A stretch of 64,000 nucleotides of DNA from Halocaridina rubra. Lineage: Eukaryota; Arthropoda; Malacostraca; Decapoda; Atyidae. The stretch covers positions 100,001-164,000 of the forward strand of contig JAXCGZ010022647.1 of NCBI GenBank assembly GCA_037179515.1, given 5' to 3'. The notes beneath the pieces were generated by a model that saw only the letters and a program-made list of their open reading frames with translations, had not been told where the DNA came from and made no database searches. This document shows, piece by piece, positions 1 to 13,277 of the stretch. Numbering within the stretch: the first letter of the stretch is position 1; every line of letters starts with the position of its first letter. The position numbers and the translations under genes are program-made.

Positions 1-82
<82 letters not shown>
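1..82. repeat. (AT)n microsatellite
   Basis: The window opens inside an uninterrupted AT dinucleotide run; its true left end lies outside the window. Confidence 0.98.
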
Positions 83-85
<3 letters not shown>

Positions 86-420
86 TATAAGTCCTTGACT
101 TATAAACATTTGACATACGAACATTGGGAGATTCAAATATATGACAATTGCAGTGCCTATGCAGTCTACTATTATTATACAGCAATTTATGGATGGTTCG
201 AACATATTAAGAAGCGTGCAGAATTGCATCGTGTGTATTTAGGATAAGAAAACATATGTATTGTGTTGTAACACAACTTTGTTATGTACATGCTGTAGGA
301 ATGTTTTAACACCCAATACATTACTATAAATAGAAAATTTCAACTTACGAACAATTCAAGATACACTCGGCCGTTTGTAACATATCTCGTTCGTAAGATA
401 GTGAGCTTCTGAATATAATA
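83..420. other. Unassigned AT-rich sequence
   Basis: No convincing ORF, RNA gene or repeat signature is seen on either strand between the AT run and the tail of the first LINE copy. Confidence 0.5.
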
Positions 421-2702
421 TGTGTGTGATTACCTTATTGTGATTACCTAATTGTGTTTACAGGAAAGAGCCCAAAGCTCGTATCTTCCCGTCTCCTGAT
501 CGGTTCCATTTTAGACTTAGTGATACTTATCATACCTGTCCTTAAAACTATGGATTGAGATAGCATTAACTACCTCCTCGCTTAGCGAATTCTAATTATC
601 AACTACTCTTACACTGAAAAAGTATTTCCTTACATCCTGCAAAGAAGTTTTCTTACGAAGCTTCAAACTATGACCTCTAGTTCTAGAGCCAGCCATATCA
701 AAATATCGATCCCTATCCACTCTATCATAACCATGAAGGAATTTAAAGACTGTCACCATATCCCCCCTCACTCTTCTAGCTTCGAGTGATGGTAAGTCTA
801 ATTCCCTCAGCCTCTCATCATAACTGAGATTGCGTATTTCTGGCACCAGTTTCGTGGCATGTCTTTGAACTTTTTCAAGCTTAGCTATGTGCTTTTTCAA
901 GTGCGGATTCCAAAAGGGGGCTGCATATTCGAGTTTTGGCCTCACATAGGTTACATAAATATTTCTGAACATTTCCTTGTCCATGTGCATGAAGGCTACC
1001 CTTACATTTGATAAGAATGCATATGCTGCCCTTACTATGCCATTTATATGTATTTCTGGAGACAAATCTGCCAGTATGTTTACTCCTAGATCTCTCTCAT
1101 TTTCTGTCTCTTGAAGTTGTACTCCAGCCACCGAGTAGTCAAGCTTGGGCCTTCTTGCACTTGTACCCATTCTCATTACCTTACATTTTGAAGTATTGAA
1201 TTTCATTAGCCACTTTTCTGACCACTCATGCAGATTATTTAGATCCTCCTGAAGTTCTCTACCATTGTTCTCGTTTTTTACTTTCTTCACAATCTTTGCA
1301 TCATCTGCAAACATATTCATGAATGAATTTACAGACTCTGGTAGGTCATTTACATATACAAGGAACAAAAGTGGCCCTAAAACTGAACCCTGTGGAACTC
1401 CACTACTAACTCTTCTCCATTCAGACACTGAGTGTCTTACTCTAACCCTCTGTTCCCTTCCTTCTAAGTAAGTTTTTATCCATTCCAAAACATTTCCACC
1501 TATTCTAGCCATTGATTGCAGCTTCCTAATAAGTCTCCCATGTGGAACAGTGTCAAACGCTTTCTGGAAGTCTAGGAATATGCAATCTGCCCAGCCCTCT
1601 CTTTCCTGTAAGATTTGGCTTACCTCATCATAAAATTCTAATAAGTTTGTTACTGTTGATCTACCTTCTCTGAAGCCATGTTGCCTCACTGACAAAAAGT
1701 TGAAGGATTCCAAGTGAAGAGAGATATGTTTCCTTAGTAGTTTCTCCATAACTTTGCAAACTATGCTGGTCAAGGAAACTGGTCTATAGTTCAGAGCCGT
1801 ATCCCTCCTTCCCTTTTTGAAGATAGGTATCACATTTGCTTGTTTCCAGCATCTTGGAATCTCCCCCGACTCCAGTGACTCCTTAAATATGATACTTAGT
1901 GCCACTGATATTGTGTTTGCGCATTTTTTAAGCACATGAGGGGATATGTCATCAGTACCTGTAGCTTTATGAACATCTAAATCCATCAGCGCTTTGCATA
2001 CCTCTGTGGCTGTAAGGTTGATGTTCTCTAATACCGGCCCTTGAGCTTCTATCACTGCAATCTGAGGGTGTGGGGTATTTTCTACTGTAAATACTGACTG
2101 AAACTCCTTGTTCAGTTCTTTGCAGATCTCTTCATCCGTCTCAGTGATGCTTCCATCCGCTCTCTTTAGCCTTAAAACCTGTTCTTTTACCTTCAGTTTT
2201 CCTCTGATAAAGCTGTGGAAAAGCTTGGGATTTTCTTTAGCCTTCCTGGTGATGTCCCTCTCATAATCTCTCTCTGCCTCTCTCCTTTTACTTAGGTAGT
2301 CATTTCTTGCTCTTTTGTAGGTTTGCCAGGCATTTATGTTTTTTCTCCTCCTATACCTTTTCCAGCATTTGTCTCTCCACTCCTTAGCTCTTTTACACCC
2401 ATTATCGAACCATTTCTCTCTGGCATGAATTACACCTACTTTGGTGAAAGGTATGCAGCAATCTACTATCTTCCCACATTTCTCACAAAAGATGTCATAC
2501 ATTTCTTGAACAGATTTGTTGTAAAATAAGGTTTTCCAGTCAATAACTGCAAAAAGCTCATTCATTTTGACGTAATCTCCTTTTGGATAGTTCCTCCTCA
2601 TGTCCTCAGTGCCTCTACTCTCAGGCAGAATATCTTCAATGATATACTCCATCAACAACGCACAGTGGTCACTCTTTCCAATTGGTGGTTCATACTCAAT
2701 TT
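421..2702 (-). mobile_element. CR1/L2-like LINE copy A, 5'-truncated
   Basis: On the minus strand this copy runs from late endonuclease through the complete reverse transcriptase, 3' UTR and tail. A near-continuous 688-residue ORF (592-2658) contains RT motifs LDFQKAFDTVPHG, SGVPQGSVLGP and FADDAK and the family C-terminal block TRGHSLKLRKK. It ends about 30 residues early because a Trp codon near 592 has become TAG. The 3' end carries the family hairpin and two tail units related to CACAATTAGGTAAT. The 5' break falls at the endonuclease IEYEPPIGKSDH region and abuts the (GT)n-rich tail of copy B, in the same orientation. This is a dead-on-arrival 5' truncation with few lesions, so it is fairly young. 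Confidence 0.93.
592..2658 (-). pseudogene. ORF2 fragment (RT) of LINE copy A
   Basis: This 688-residue reading frame lacks most of the endonuclease and begins with a non-ATG codon inside ORF2, so it is not an independent gene. RT blocks are intact, including the FADD catalytic pair. The family's usual C-terminus, ending SFKDRYDKYH, is lost to a premature TAG after VRVVDN. It is read as a truncated ORF2 remnant, probably untranslated. Confidence 0.85.
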
Positions 2703-5700
2703 GTGTGTGTGTGTATGTGAGTTTGTGAATACCTAATTGTGCCTACGGAAAAGAGCCCAAAGCTCGTATCTTTCCGTCTCCAAATCATTTCCATTTTGTA
2801 CTTCGTGATACTTATCATATCTCTCCTTAAAACTATGGATTAAGTTAGCAATAACTACCTCTTCGCTTAGGAAATTCCAATTATCAATTACTCTTACACT
2901 AAAAAAGTACTTCCTTACATCCTGCAAAGAGAGGCTTCAAACTATGACATTCAGTTCTAGAGCCAGCCATATCAAATTATCAATCCCTATCCACTCTATC
3001 ATAACCATGAAGGAATTTAAAGACCGTCACCATATCCCCCCTCAATCTTTTAGCTTCGAGTGATGGTAAGTCTAATTCCTTCAGCCTCTCATCATAACTG
3101 AGATTGCGTATTTTTGGCACCAGTTTCTTGGCATGTCTTTGAACTTTTTGAAGCTTAGCTACGGGCTTTTTCAAGTGTGGATTCTAAAAGGGGGCTGCAT
3201 ATTCGAGTTTTGGCCTCACATAGGTTACATAAATATTTCTGAACATTTCTTGTCCATGTGCCTCAAGGCTACCTTACATTTGCTAAGAAAGCATATACTG
3301 CCCTTACTATGTCATTTATACGCATCTCTGGAGACAAATCTGCCAGTATGTTTACTCCTAGATCTCTCTTATTCTCTGTCTCCTGAAGTTGTTCTTCTGC
3401 CACCGAGTAGTCAAGCTTGGGCCTTCTTGCACTTGCACCCATTCTCATTACCTTACATTTTGAAGTGTTGAATTTCATTAGCCAAGTTTCTGACCACTCT
3501 TAAAACTATTTAGATCTTCCTGAAGTGTTTTCCATTGTTCTTGTTTCTTACTCTCTTCTCAATCTTTGCATCATCTGCAAACATATTAATGTATGAATTT
3601 ACAAACTCTGGTAGGTCATTTACATATACAAGGAACAAAAGTGGTCCTAAAACTTAAACATGTGGAATTCCACTACTAACTCTTCTCCATTCAGACACTG
3701 AGTATCTTACTCTAACCCTCTGTTCCCTTTCTTCTAAGTAAAGTTTTTTTTCCATTTCAAGACATTTCTACCTATTCTTTCCATTGCTTGCAGCTTCCTA
3801 GCAAGTCTCCCGTGTGGGACAGTGTCAAATGCTTTCTGGAAGCCCAGGAAAATGCAGTCTACCCAGCCCTCTCTTTCCTGTAAGATTCAGCTTACCTCAT
3901 CATAAAATTCTAATAAGTTTATTACTGTTGATCTACCTTCTCTGAAGCCATGTTGTCTCACTGACAAAAAGTTGAGGGATTACAAGTGAAGAGAGATAAG
4001 TTTCACTGGTAGTTTCTCCATAACTTTGCAAGCTATGCTGGTCAAGGAAGCTAATCTATTGTTTAGAGCCGTATCGCTCTTTCCCTCTTTGAAGATAGGT
4101 ACCACGTTCGCTTGTTTCCAGCATCTTGGAATCTCCTCTGACTCCAGTAACTTTTCAAATACAATACTTAGTGCCACTGATATTGATTTAGCGCAATTCT
4201 TAAGTACATAGATGGATATATCATTAGGACCTGTAAATTTATGTGCATCTAACTCCCATCAGCGCTTTGCACACCTCTGTTGTTAAAAAGAGGATGTTCT
4301 CTAATACCGACCCATGAGCTCCTATCTCTGCAATCTGAGGGGGAGGGATATTTTCTACTGTAAATACTGACTGAAACTCCTAGCTAAATTTTTCACAGAT
4401 CTATTCATTTGTATCAGTGATGCTTCCATCTGCCCCCTTTAGCTTTAAAACCTATTATGTTACCTTCAATTTTCCTCTGATAAATCTGTGGAAAAGTTTG
4501 GGATTTTCTTTAGCGTACCTGGTGATACGTCTTTCATTGTCTCTCTCTACCTCTCATCTTATACTTAGGTAATAATTTCTTGCTCATTTATAAGTCTGCT
4601 AGGCATTTATGTTTTTTCTCCTCTTATGCCTTTTCCAGCATTTGTCTCTCTACTCCTTAGCTCTGTTATACACATTATTGAACCATTTCTCTCTGGCATG
4701 AATAACTCCTATTTTGGTGGAAGGTATGCAACAATATACTATCTTCCCATATTAATCACAAAAGATGTTGTACATATTTTGCACAGATTTGTTGTTAAAT
4801 AAGGTCCCCCACTTAATAACTGCAAAAAGCCCATTCATTTTGATATAAAATTCTTTCGGACACTTCCTCCTTGTATCCACAGTGCCTCTACTTTCAGGAA
4901 GAACATCTTCAATGATATACTCCATTAACAACACACAATGGTCACTCTTTCCAAGTGGTAGTTCATACTCAATTTTTTCAATATCCAACACATTATCTGT
5001 TAATACTAGATCAAGCAGCAATGGCTCATCCCCACCCCTGGTGCTCGTTGGTTCCAGTACATCTTGGTGTAGGAAATTCCCTTGTACGCAATCTAGGAAT
5101 CTTTCCCCAAATGAGTCCTTCCCACTGTCTGGGTCAAGATTTATCCAATCTATATCTATAATTAAAATCTCCCATAACCAAAATCCTACATTTTCTCTCC
5201 CGTGCAGTGTTAGCTACTGAGTTCATTACTTAAATAGTAACTATATGACTTTCCTCATAAATTTCTAGCCTATGTTGGTTCCTTGGTAGTTTATACACAA
5301 CAGTTATTATAATGCTCTCTGACCCAGTATTTTTGCGAGGAACAAGAAATTCCCTAAACTCACTTTCTATAGCAAAGTTTATTTCATCAACCTGAAATCT
5401 TTCACTTATGAGCAGTGCTATCCCTCCACCAGTCCACTCAGATCTTTCAACCCTTAACATTCTTACGCCCTTAGTAAAAACTGTGACACTGTTTATGTCC
5501 TCACTTAACTTAGTCCCTCCATCCTCTTCTATATCTGTCTTACTGTTGCAAATCTTATCCTTTGATTCTACTGCCTTACCAGCTACCCCATCAGCATTTG
5601 TGTACAGCAATCTTAATGAGACCCCATCCCCTGATCTTCTATAATTTTCTTCTTTATCCCTCCTTTGTGTGGAAGAACTCTGAAGGAAAAATTTTTCTTC

Positions 5701-6382
5701 ATTTCATTTCTTTCCTCATTTAACCTTCTAGCCTCTTGCAAGAAGTTTTTATTGTTTCTATCTCTTCCTGTGTTCTGTATGGTCTGAAGAGCACTGTTTT
5801 GAATTCTTGTAGTTCTTTTAGATTTTTTCTCATGAATATTTTTCTATGTATCCCTTCTCTCAAAGGTTACTTTCGTTGGTCTTTCTTTCCCTCCCTAGAA
5901 TATTTACCAAGTTGGTGAATGTTTACAATATACTCCTGACCAGATAATACTCCAAGCTTACCTATCAGGTCTAATACTCTAGCTTTATTTTGTTCAAGTC
6001 TTCCCTGCCATGTTCGACTCCTTGGAGTCTCTTATGCTCGAGATCACCACTGTCCTCTCTTTATCAAATGCCCGTTTAATCAGTGGATTAACCCTTTCCA
6101 TCACAACATAATTCAGTTTTTCTATTGCTGTTCTTTATAGTCAAATGTTTGTACGTTTTCCTATGCCATCCCCCTCACAGCCTCATTTACTGCCACATTT
6201 CAGTTTACTGCATCTGCAAAGGAAGTTTTCATGGCATCGTGTTCAGTATTTAGCTCCTGAAACTCTTTTCTAAACTGTTCAATGTTTTCCTTTATCTGGA
6301 CACTCCAAGCTGCAATATCATCTCTCACAAAAGAAAGCAGCGAACTAACATTTATTTCATTGAGGTTGTCATTCAACTGTTT
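2703..6382 (-). mobile_element. CR1/L2-like LINE copy B, old and degenerate
   Basis: Minus-strand copy reaching from the 3' tail back into ORF1 (breakpoint at the ORF1 stretch NKQLNDN). Many stops and frameshifts break ORF2, so only pieces remain open: RT C-terminus near 2733-3478, RT middle near 3980-4177, endonuclease 4752-5021 and 5230-5610. The endonuclease piece still reads LYTNADGVAGK, and RSEWTGGGIALLISERF is recognisable. ORF1 C-terminal sequence lies between about 5650 and 6380. It is the longest minus-strand copy and clearly older than its neighbours A and C. Confidence 0.9.
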
Positions 6383-8496
6383 GTGATTACCTAATTGATT
6401 ACCTAATTGTGTTTATGGGAAAGAGCCCAAAGCTCGTATCTTCCCGTCTCCTGATCGGTTCCATTTTATACTTAGTGATACTTATCATACCTGTCCTTAA
6501 AACTATGGATTGAGATAGCATTAACTACCTCCTCGCTTAGCCAATTCCAATTATCAACTACTCTTACACTGAAAAAGTATTTCCTTACATCCTGCAAAGA
6601 AGTTTTCTTACGAAGCTTCAAACTGTGACCTCTAGTTCTAGAGCCAGCCATATCAAAATATCGATCCCTATCCACTCTTTCATAACCATGAAGGAATTTA
6701 AAGACTGTCACCATATCCCCCCTCACTCTTCTAGCTTCGAGTGATGGTAAGTCTAATTCCCTCAGCCTCTCATCATAACTGAGTTTGCGTATTTCTGGCA
6801 CCAGTTTAGTGGCATGTCTTTGAACTTTTTCAAGCTTAGCTATGTGCTTTTTCAAGTGCGGATTCCAAAAGGGGGCTGCATATTCGAGTTTTGGCCTCAC
6901 ATAGGTTACATAAATATTTCTGAACATTTCCTTGTCCATGTGCCTGAAGGCTACCCTTACATTTGATAAGAATGCACATGCTGCCCTTACTATGCCATTT
7001 ATATGTATTTCTGGAGACAAATCTGCCAGTATGTTTACTCCTAGATCTCTCTCATTTTCTGTCTCTAGAAGTTGTACTCCAGCCACCGAGTAGTCAAGCT
7101 TGGGCCTTCTTGCACTTGTACCCATTCTCATTACCTTACATTTTGAAGTATTGAATTTCATTAGCCACTTTTCTGACCACTCATGCAGATTATTTAGATC
7201 CTCCTGAAGTTCTCTACCATTGTTCTCGTTTTTTACTTTCTTCACAATATTTGCATCATCTGCAAACATATTCATGAATGAATTTACAGACTCTGGTAGG
7301 TCATTTACATATACAAGGAACAAAAGTGGCCCTAAATCTGAACCCTGTGGAACTCCACTACTAACTCTTCTCCATTCAGACACTGAGTGTCTTACTCTAA
7401 CCCTCTGTTCCCTTCCTTCTAAGTAAGTTTTTATCCATTCCAAAAACATTTCCACCTATTCTAGCCATTGATTGCAGCTTCCTAATAAGTCTCCCATGTG
7501 GAACAGTGTCAAACGCTTTCTGGAAGTCTAGGAATATGCAATCTGCCCAGCCCTCTCTTTCCTGTAAGATTTGGCTTACCTCATCATAAAATTCTAATAA
7601 GTTTGTTACTGTTGATCTACCTTCTCTGAAGCCATGTTGCCTCTCTGACAAAAAGTTGAAGGATTTCAAGTGAAGAGAGATATGTTTCCTTAGTAGTTTC
7701 TCCATAACTTTGCAAACTATGCTGGTCAAGGAAACTGGTCTATAGTTCAGAGCCGTATCCCTCCTTCCCTTTTTGAAGATAGGTATCACATTTGCTTGTT
7801 TCCAGCATCTTGGAATCTCCCCTGAGTTCAGTGACTCCTTAAATATGATACTTAGTGCCACTGATATTGTGTTTGCGCATTTTTTAAGCACACGAGGGGA
7901 TATGTCATCAGGACCTGTAGCTTTATGAACATCTAAATCCATCAGCGCTTTGCATACCTCTGTGGCTGTAAGGTTGATGTTCTCTAATACCGGCCCTTGA
8001 GCTTCTATCACTGCAATCTGAGGGTGTGGGGTATTTTCTACTGTAAATACTGACTGAAACTCCTTGTTCAATTCTTTGCAGATCTCTTCGTCCGTCTCAG
8101 TAATGCTTCCATCCGCTCTCTTTAGCCTTAAAACCTGTTCTTTTACCTTCAGTTTTCCTCTGATAAAGCTGTGGAAAAGCTTGGGATTTTCTTTAGCCTT
8201 CCTGGTGATGTCCCTCTCATAATCTCTCTCTGCCTCTCTCCTTTTACTTAGGTAATCATTTCTTGCTCTTTTGTAGGTTTGCCAGGCATTTATGTTTTTT
8301 CTCCTCCTATACCTTTTCCAGCATTTGTCTCTCCACTCCTTAGCTCTTTTACACCCATTATCGAACCATTTCTCTCTGGCATGAATTACACCTACTTTGG
8401 TGAAAGGTATGCAGCAATCTACTATCTTCCCATATTTCTCACAAAAGATGTCATACATTTCTTGTACAGATTTGTTGTAAAATAAGGTTCTCCAGT
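6383..8496 (-). mobile_element. CR1/L2-like LINE copy C, 5'-truncated with one frameshift
   Basis: Minus-strand copy very similar to copy A. ORF2 is split into 7397-8551 (N-terminal side) and 6472-7455 (RT motifs, FADD, natural C-terminus ending RYDKYH) by one extra A in the run near 7441-7446. Its tail, with tandem units of the ATTACCTAATTG type, follows directly on the truncated ORF1 of copy B at about 6383. The 5' end stops at about 8496 where homology to other copies ceases. Confidence 0.92.
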
Positions 8497-9140
8497 TTGT
8501 ATTGTACTGTTGATGGCTGCACAGCTTTAATGGAAATCCCAGAGATGACAATTAATTCGCCTGGAAGCTCACCTAACAATTGTAGTCATTTCACCTATTG
8601 ATGCTAAAATTGTTGGGATACTGCTTGGGACCGCTTGCTGGAATTTACGCTTCACAAGATCATCAGAATCTCCGAATTTCCTGGCGTTCGAAATAAAGTG
8701 AGGGTTTGCCACACATGGCGGTATTACTAATTAGTTTATAAAAAAAAGTTCAGGTTTGGTTTGTTCATAAAGGTTGAGCAAATATGATTTCAGCCGACCG
8801 TATTCTTTCTTCTCTATTATGGCATTAGGAACACGAGCAACTGGTGGAACAGGTAATAATTAAACATGCAGAAATTTCGTTGTATTAATTTTGATACCAG
8901 CAAGTTGGGACTCGGCTTCTACAATAGCAAACCATCCCACAACAAGTGTCCATAAATGTTGGAGGTTTCACTAACACATGTTGAATAAAATTATCGCTAT
9001 TACCTGCAGAATTCGACGGCAACATTTCTCCATTAGTGGCATCCATTCTCTACTAAACAGCTGCTATGTAGGGCTTACTTATTAAAATTCTGCGATCAGT
9101 CTAGTCATGCTGGCAATGTCACCATTTGTAGTGGGGGTTG
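8497..9140 (-). pseudogene. Ty3/Gypsy gag relic
   Basis: Minus-strand translation across several frames gives VKPPTFM, then WFAIVEAEFQLAGIKINTTK, then IIEKKEYGRLKSYLLNLYEQ. This order resembles the start of arthropod Gypsy gag proteins (a capsid region often annotated DUF7041: LPxFW, LWFxxVEAQFxLAGI, YxxLKxxLL). A candidate start codon lies near 9045 (MDATNGEML). Stops and frameshifts are frequent and no pol follows. The call rests on motif order read by eye. Confidence 0.5.
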
Positions 9141-9407
9141 GTATTAATATAGCTTGGGAGAGATACTAAAACACGAGAAACTATACTAGAAAATATACAA
9201 GAGTGCTAAAAACAACAACCAAACCTCTACTCTCTCTATAATAATTTTTTAAAAATATGTTTGTACATTTATAATTCTTTGTATTTACATAAAATCATAT
9301 CTGCAGATCGCAATATAACTGTACAACTATAAAAAATTACTATTTAGAAATAAAGAATAAATATTTTTACCATATTTAAAAAAAGCATATTACAATGATA
9401 CATAAAG

Positions 9408-9416
9408 AATAATAAC

Positions 9417-9477
<61 letters not shown>

Positions 9478-9504
9478 TAATAATAATAATAATAATAATA
9501 ATAT
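9408..9504. repeat. (TAA)n microsatellite
   Basis: Trinucleotide run of about 97 bp with one phase slip near 9477. Poly-Ile and poly-Leu reading frames across it are artefacts. Confidence 0.97.
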
Positions 9505-10928
<1,424 letters not shown>

Positions 10929-11474
10929 AATCGCATAAAATGGTGTGATTATGAAAAGGAAAAAAGTGAGACATAGATGCAAGCAACTCAATTCAGGACT
11001 GGAAAGGTAAGTCATTGAAAAATAAAAAAGTGCCTTTAACTATTTAATCATCATTCCAGTGGTTTAATTTTTTACAACCCCAGTCAGATGGATCCAGTGG
11101 TGAATATGAGTTAATAGATCAATAATCAAAGACTTGTTGTACATAGCTATAGTATTTATAACTCTTGGACATCAGTATAATTCTCATTAGATTGTTTCTC
11201 AGCTTTTCTCCATAGTAGATTTTTTTTTATTACTCATGATTTGTGTTTTAAGATGAGGCTGAGGAAGTCTTCTTTTTATTTGCATTTCTCCAAAATGTTT
11301 ATTTCACATGCAGAGTCGGGACAAAATTCAGAAAAATTATTATAATAATTGGTTAGGTTAGCTGGCCCCCATTTAAGAGACGAGTTGACAATTAAACTTA
11401 TAGTTTATTTGTTGTTTTAAATGTTTTAGTTTTTTCACTTATCGTTCCATTTTCTGAGGGTGTAGCAGTAAACA

Positions 11475-11480
11475 TTTATT
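11475..11480 (-). promoter_or_regulatory. Candidate poly(A) signal AATAAA for gene 1
   Basis: AATAAA on the minus strand about 85 bp downstream of the stop codon at 11564. The 3' flank down to about 11340 is similar to the 3' flank of the paralogue at 60.7-60.9 kb. Confidence 0.5.
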
Positions 11481-11563
11481 TTTTTGTTGCATATATTGAT
11501 CTACAATCATGAAGTCGGTTCTGTCATTATGATGTGAGTGGAAGTTGGATGCATATCATTAAC

Positions 11564-12330
11564 TTATGGAGGTATTTCTTGCACTCTGCAGCACTTCATG
11601 GAAGTTATTTCGAAGACACCCCCTGAAATCAAACTTCTTTTCAGACCGACAGCGATGTTGTAGTAAGGACAAGTCATCCAGCTAGTCCACTGGTCCGTAT
11701 CAGGCGATTCTGTATAAGTTTGTGACCAGAGTCCCAAGTTATTGATGGCTGTGACATATTGACAGTAAGAAGGGTTTGTGTACCATCCTACAAGAGGTCG
11801 GCAACGCCCCTTGAACGTTGTTGGATTATTCATACTATTGTCAGAAGATACAAATCCTTGAAATACATAATTTGCAGGACAGTCCTCTGCTAAGGTTTCT
11901 TCTGTTTCGACTTCATAATCTGTATTTTTATCAATTTTGAATGCAACCGTTCCGCTGAGTCTACAGCATATCATGAAATCAATGTCTGAATTGGTTGACA
12001 TGCCAGGTTTGAATATAATACTACAAACAGCCCTATCTGGGGAACATCCATTGTCACCGTTTGGTATATCAAAATGCCTAAAGATTATATCAGTTGGTGC
12101 TACTGTTGTTGTTGTTGTGGTGCTTGTAGCTGTAGTTGTACTTGTTGTGGTGCTTGTAGCTGTAGTTGTACTTGGTGTGGTGCTTGTAGTTGAAGATGTG
12201 GTAGTGGGAAGAGGTTTGCCATAAATGATAAAGGCAGGATCAGGAGTGGTAGTTGTGGCACTAGAAACCTCACATAGTCTAGATGGTCCTGTTCCAGGTA
12301 TTTGCAGGTTGAACTCGATGCAAGACTCAT
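11564..12330 (-). CDS. Gene 1, terminal exon: PAN end, Thr-rich linker, ten-Cys domain
   Basis: The exon begins after a strong acceptor (TTGTTTTTCAG) in phase 1, exactly matching the phase-1 donor of the exon at 17989-18184. It completes a PAN/Apple-like unit: SCIEFNL and RLCEVSS supply the third and fourth cysteines. Next come a Pro/Thr/Ser linker of about 50 residues with 34 consecutive residues that are almost all Thr/Ser, and a C-terminal domain of about 179 residues with ten cysteines, including two CCR motifs. Repeating DCPANYVFQGFVS and TCPYYNIAVGL patterns suggest internal duplication; a faint likeness to dermatopontin-type repeats is speculative. It ends with a stop and a 3' UTR. The predicted full protein is about 320 residues, secreted and probably O-glycosylated. 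A paralogue lies at 60.9 kb. Confidence 0.75.
12100..12185 (-). repeat. Coding minisatellite, 30-bp unit
   Basis: A 30-bp unit (plus strand GGTGCTTGTAGCTGTAGTTG followed by TACTTGTTGT) occurs twice plus partial copies. It encodes a ten-residue Thr/Ser/Ala block of the linker, read on the minus strand. The paralogue linker has the same 30-bp period. Confidence 0.8.
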
Positions 12331-12530
12331 CTGAAAAACAAGACGAAAAATGCTCGTGTTTCATTAATTACTCAAACTAAAACCTCTTTTGTCAATTATA
12401 TAAGAGCCTTTTTATGTATTTTTTTTCGCAATGAATATAGTATTGGATTACTTTGTCTTTAAATAAACAAATATTTTTAAACAAATTGAAGTCAAGACGT
12501 GCACAGTACTCCAGATGTTGAGTGAGCATG

Positions 12531-13090
12531 TAATTACCTAATTTTAATTACCTAATTGTGCTTACTGGAAAGAGCTCTATGCTCGTAATTCCCCATCTGC
12601 TAGTCAGTTCCATTTTTGTGCTCAGTGAGCAATGCTATCCTTCCACCAGTCATCTCAGGTCTTTCAACCCTTAATATTCTGAAGCCTTTAGGAAAAACTG
12701 TGACAATGTTTATGTCCTTACATAAATCTGTCTTACTGTTTTGAATCCCATCCTTTCATTTTGCTGCCTTACCAGCTACCCCATCAGCATTTATGAACAG
12801 CAGTCTTAATGAGGCTTGATCCCCTGATCTTCTAGCATTATATTCTTTATCTCCCCTTTGGCTGGAAGAGCTGTGAAACATTTTTTTTCTTCTTCATTTC
12901 TTCCCTCATTTAATCTCCCAGCTCCTTGCAGCAAGTTTTTGATCCTTCTCATATCTTCTTGTGTTCTGTATGGTCTAATGAACACTGTTCTGAATTCTTG
13001 AAGGTCTTTTAGTTTTTTGCCCTCATCAGTATTTCCCTACATGTGTCCCCTCTTTCAAAGATTACTTTCATTAGTCTTGCCTTTCCCTCT
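12531..13090 (-). mobile_element. CR1/L2-like LINE copy D, internally deleted
   Basis: The tail and 3' UTR (12531 to about 12627) join directly to the early endonuclease/ORF1 junction region (about 12628-13090), so the whole RT is missing. Recognisable pieces are the GGG-ALL endonuclease stretch, a degraded NADG motif and the ORF1 C-terminus. The deletion joint lies in a short AGTGA-like sequence present on both sides in complete copies. Confidence 0.8.
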
Positions 13091-13107
13091 GTGAGAGTTG
13101 AGGTATA

Positions 13108-13277
13108 TTGTAATTTTAAGCTCTGGGTAAAATAAAATATATAACAAAACTTGAGCTTTAAACTTGAATCATCTATTATTGATGCCCAGATGAGTGGCTT
13201 TATTGTTTATACCAGCTTTAAGAATAAAGCTCAAGTTTTGTTATATATTTTATTTTACCTAGAGCTTAAAATTACAA
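13108..13277. repeat. 53-bp inverted repeat with 64-bp spacer
   Basis: Arms 13108-13160 and 13225-13277 are reverse complements with one mismatch. The right arm leads into a candidate Gypsy primer-binding site (TTGGCGACAAG at 13299), so it may be the end of a Gypsy LTR; the left arm would be an inverted copy of the same end. Confidence 0.85.

Noticed and set aside
1008..1199. Plus-strand 63-residue frame recurring in every LINE copy
   Set aside because: It is the antisense of the RT C-terminal region and appears only because the copies are homologous; the other recurring antisense frames (MFSFFTFF, MPGIYVFS types) are the same.
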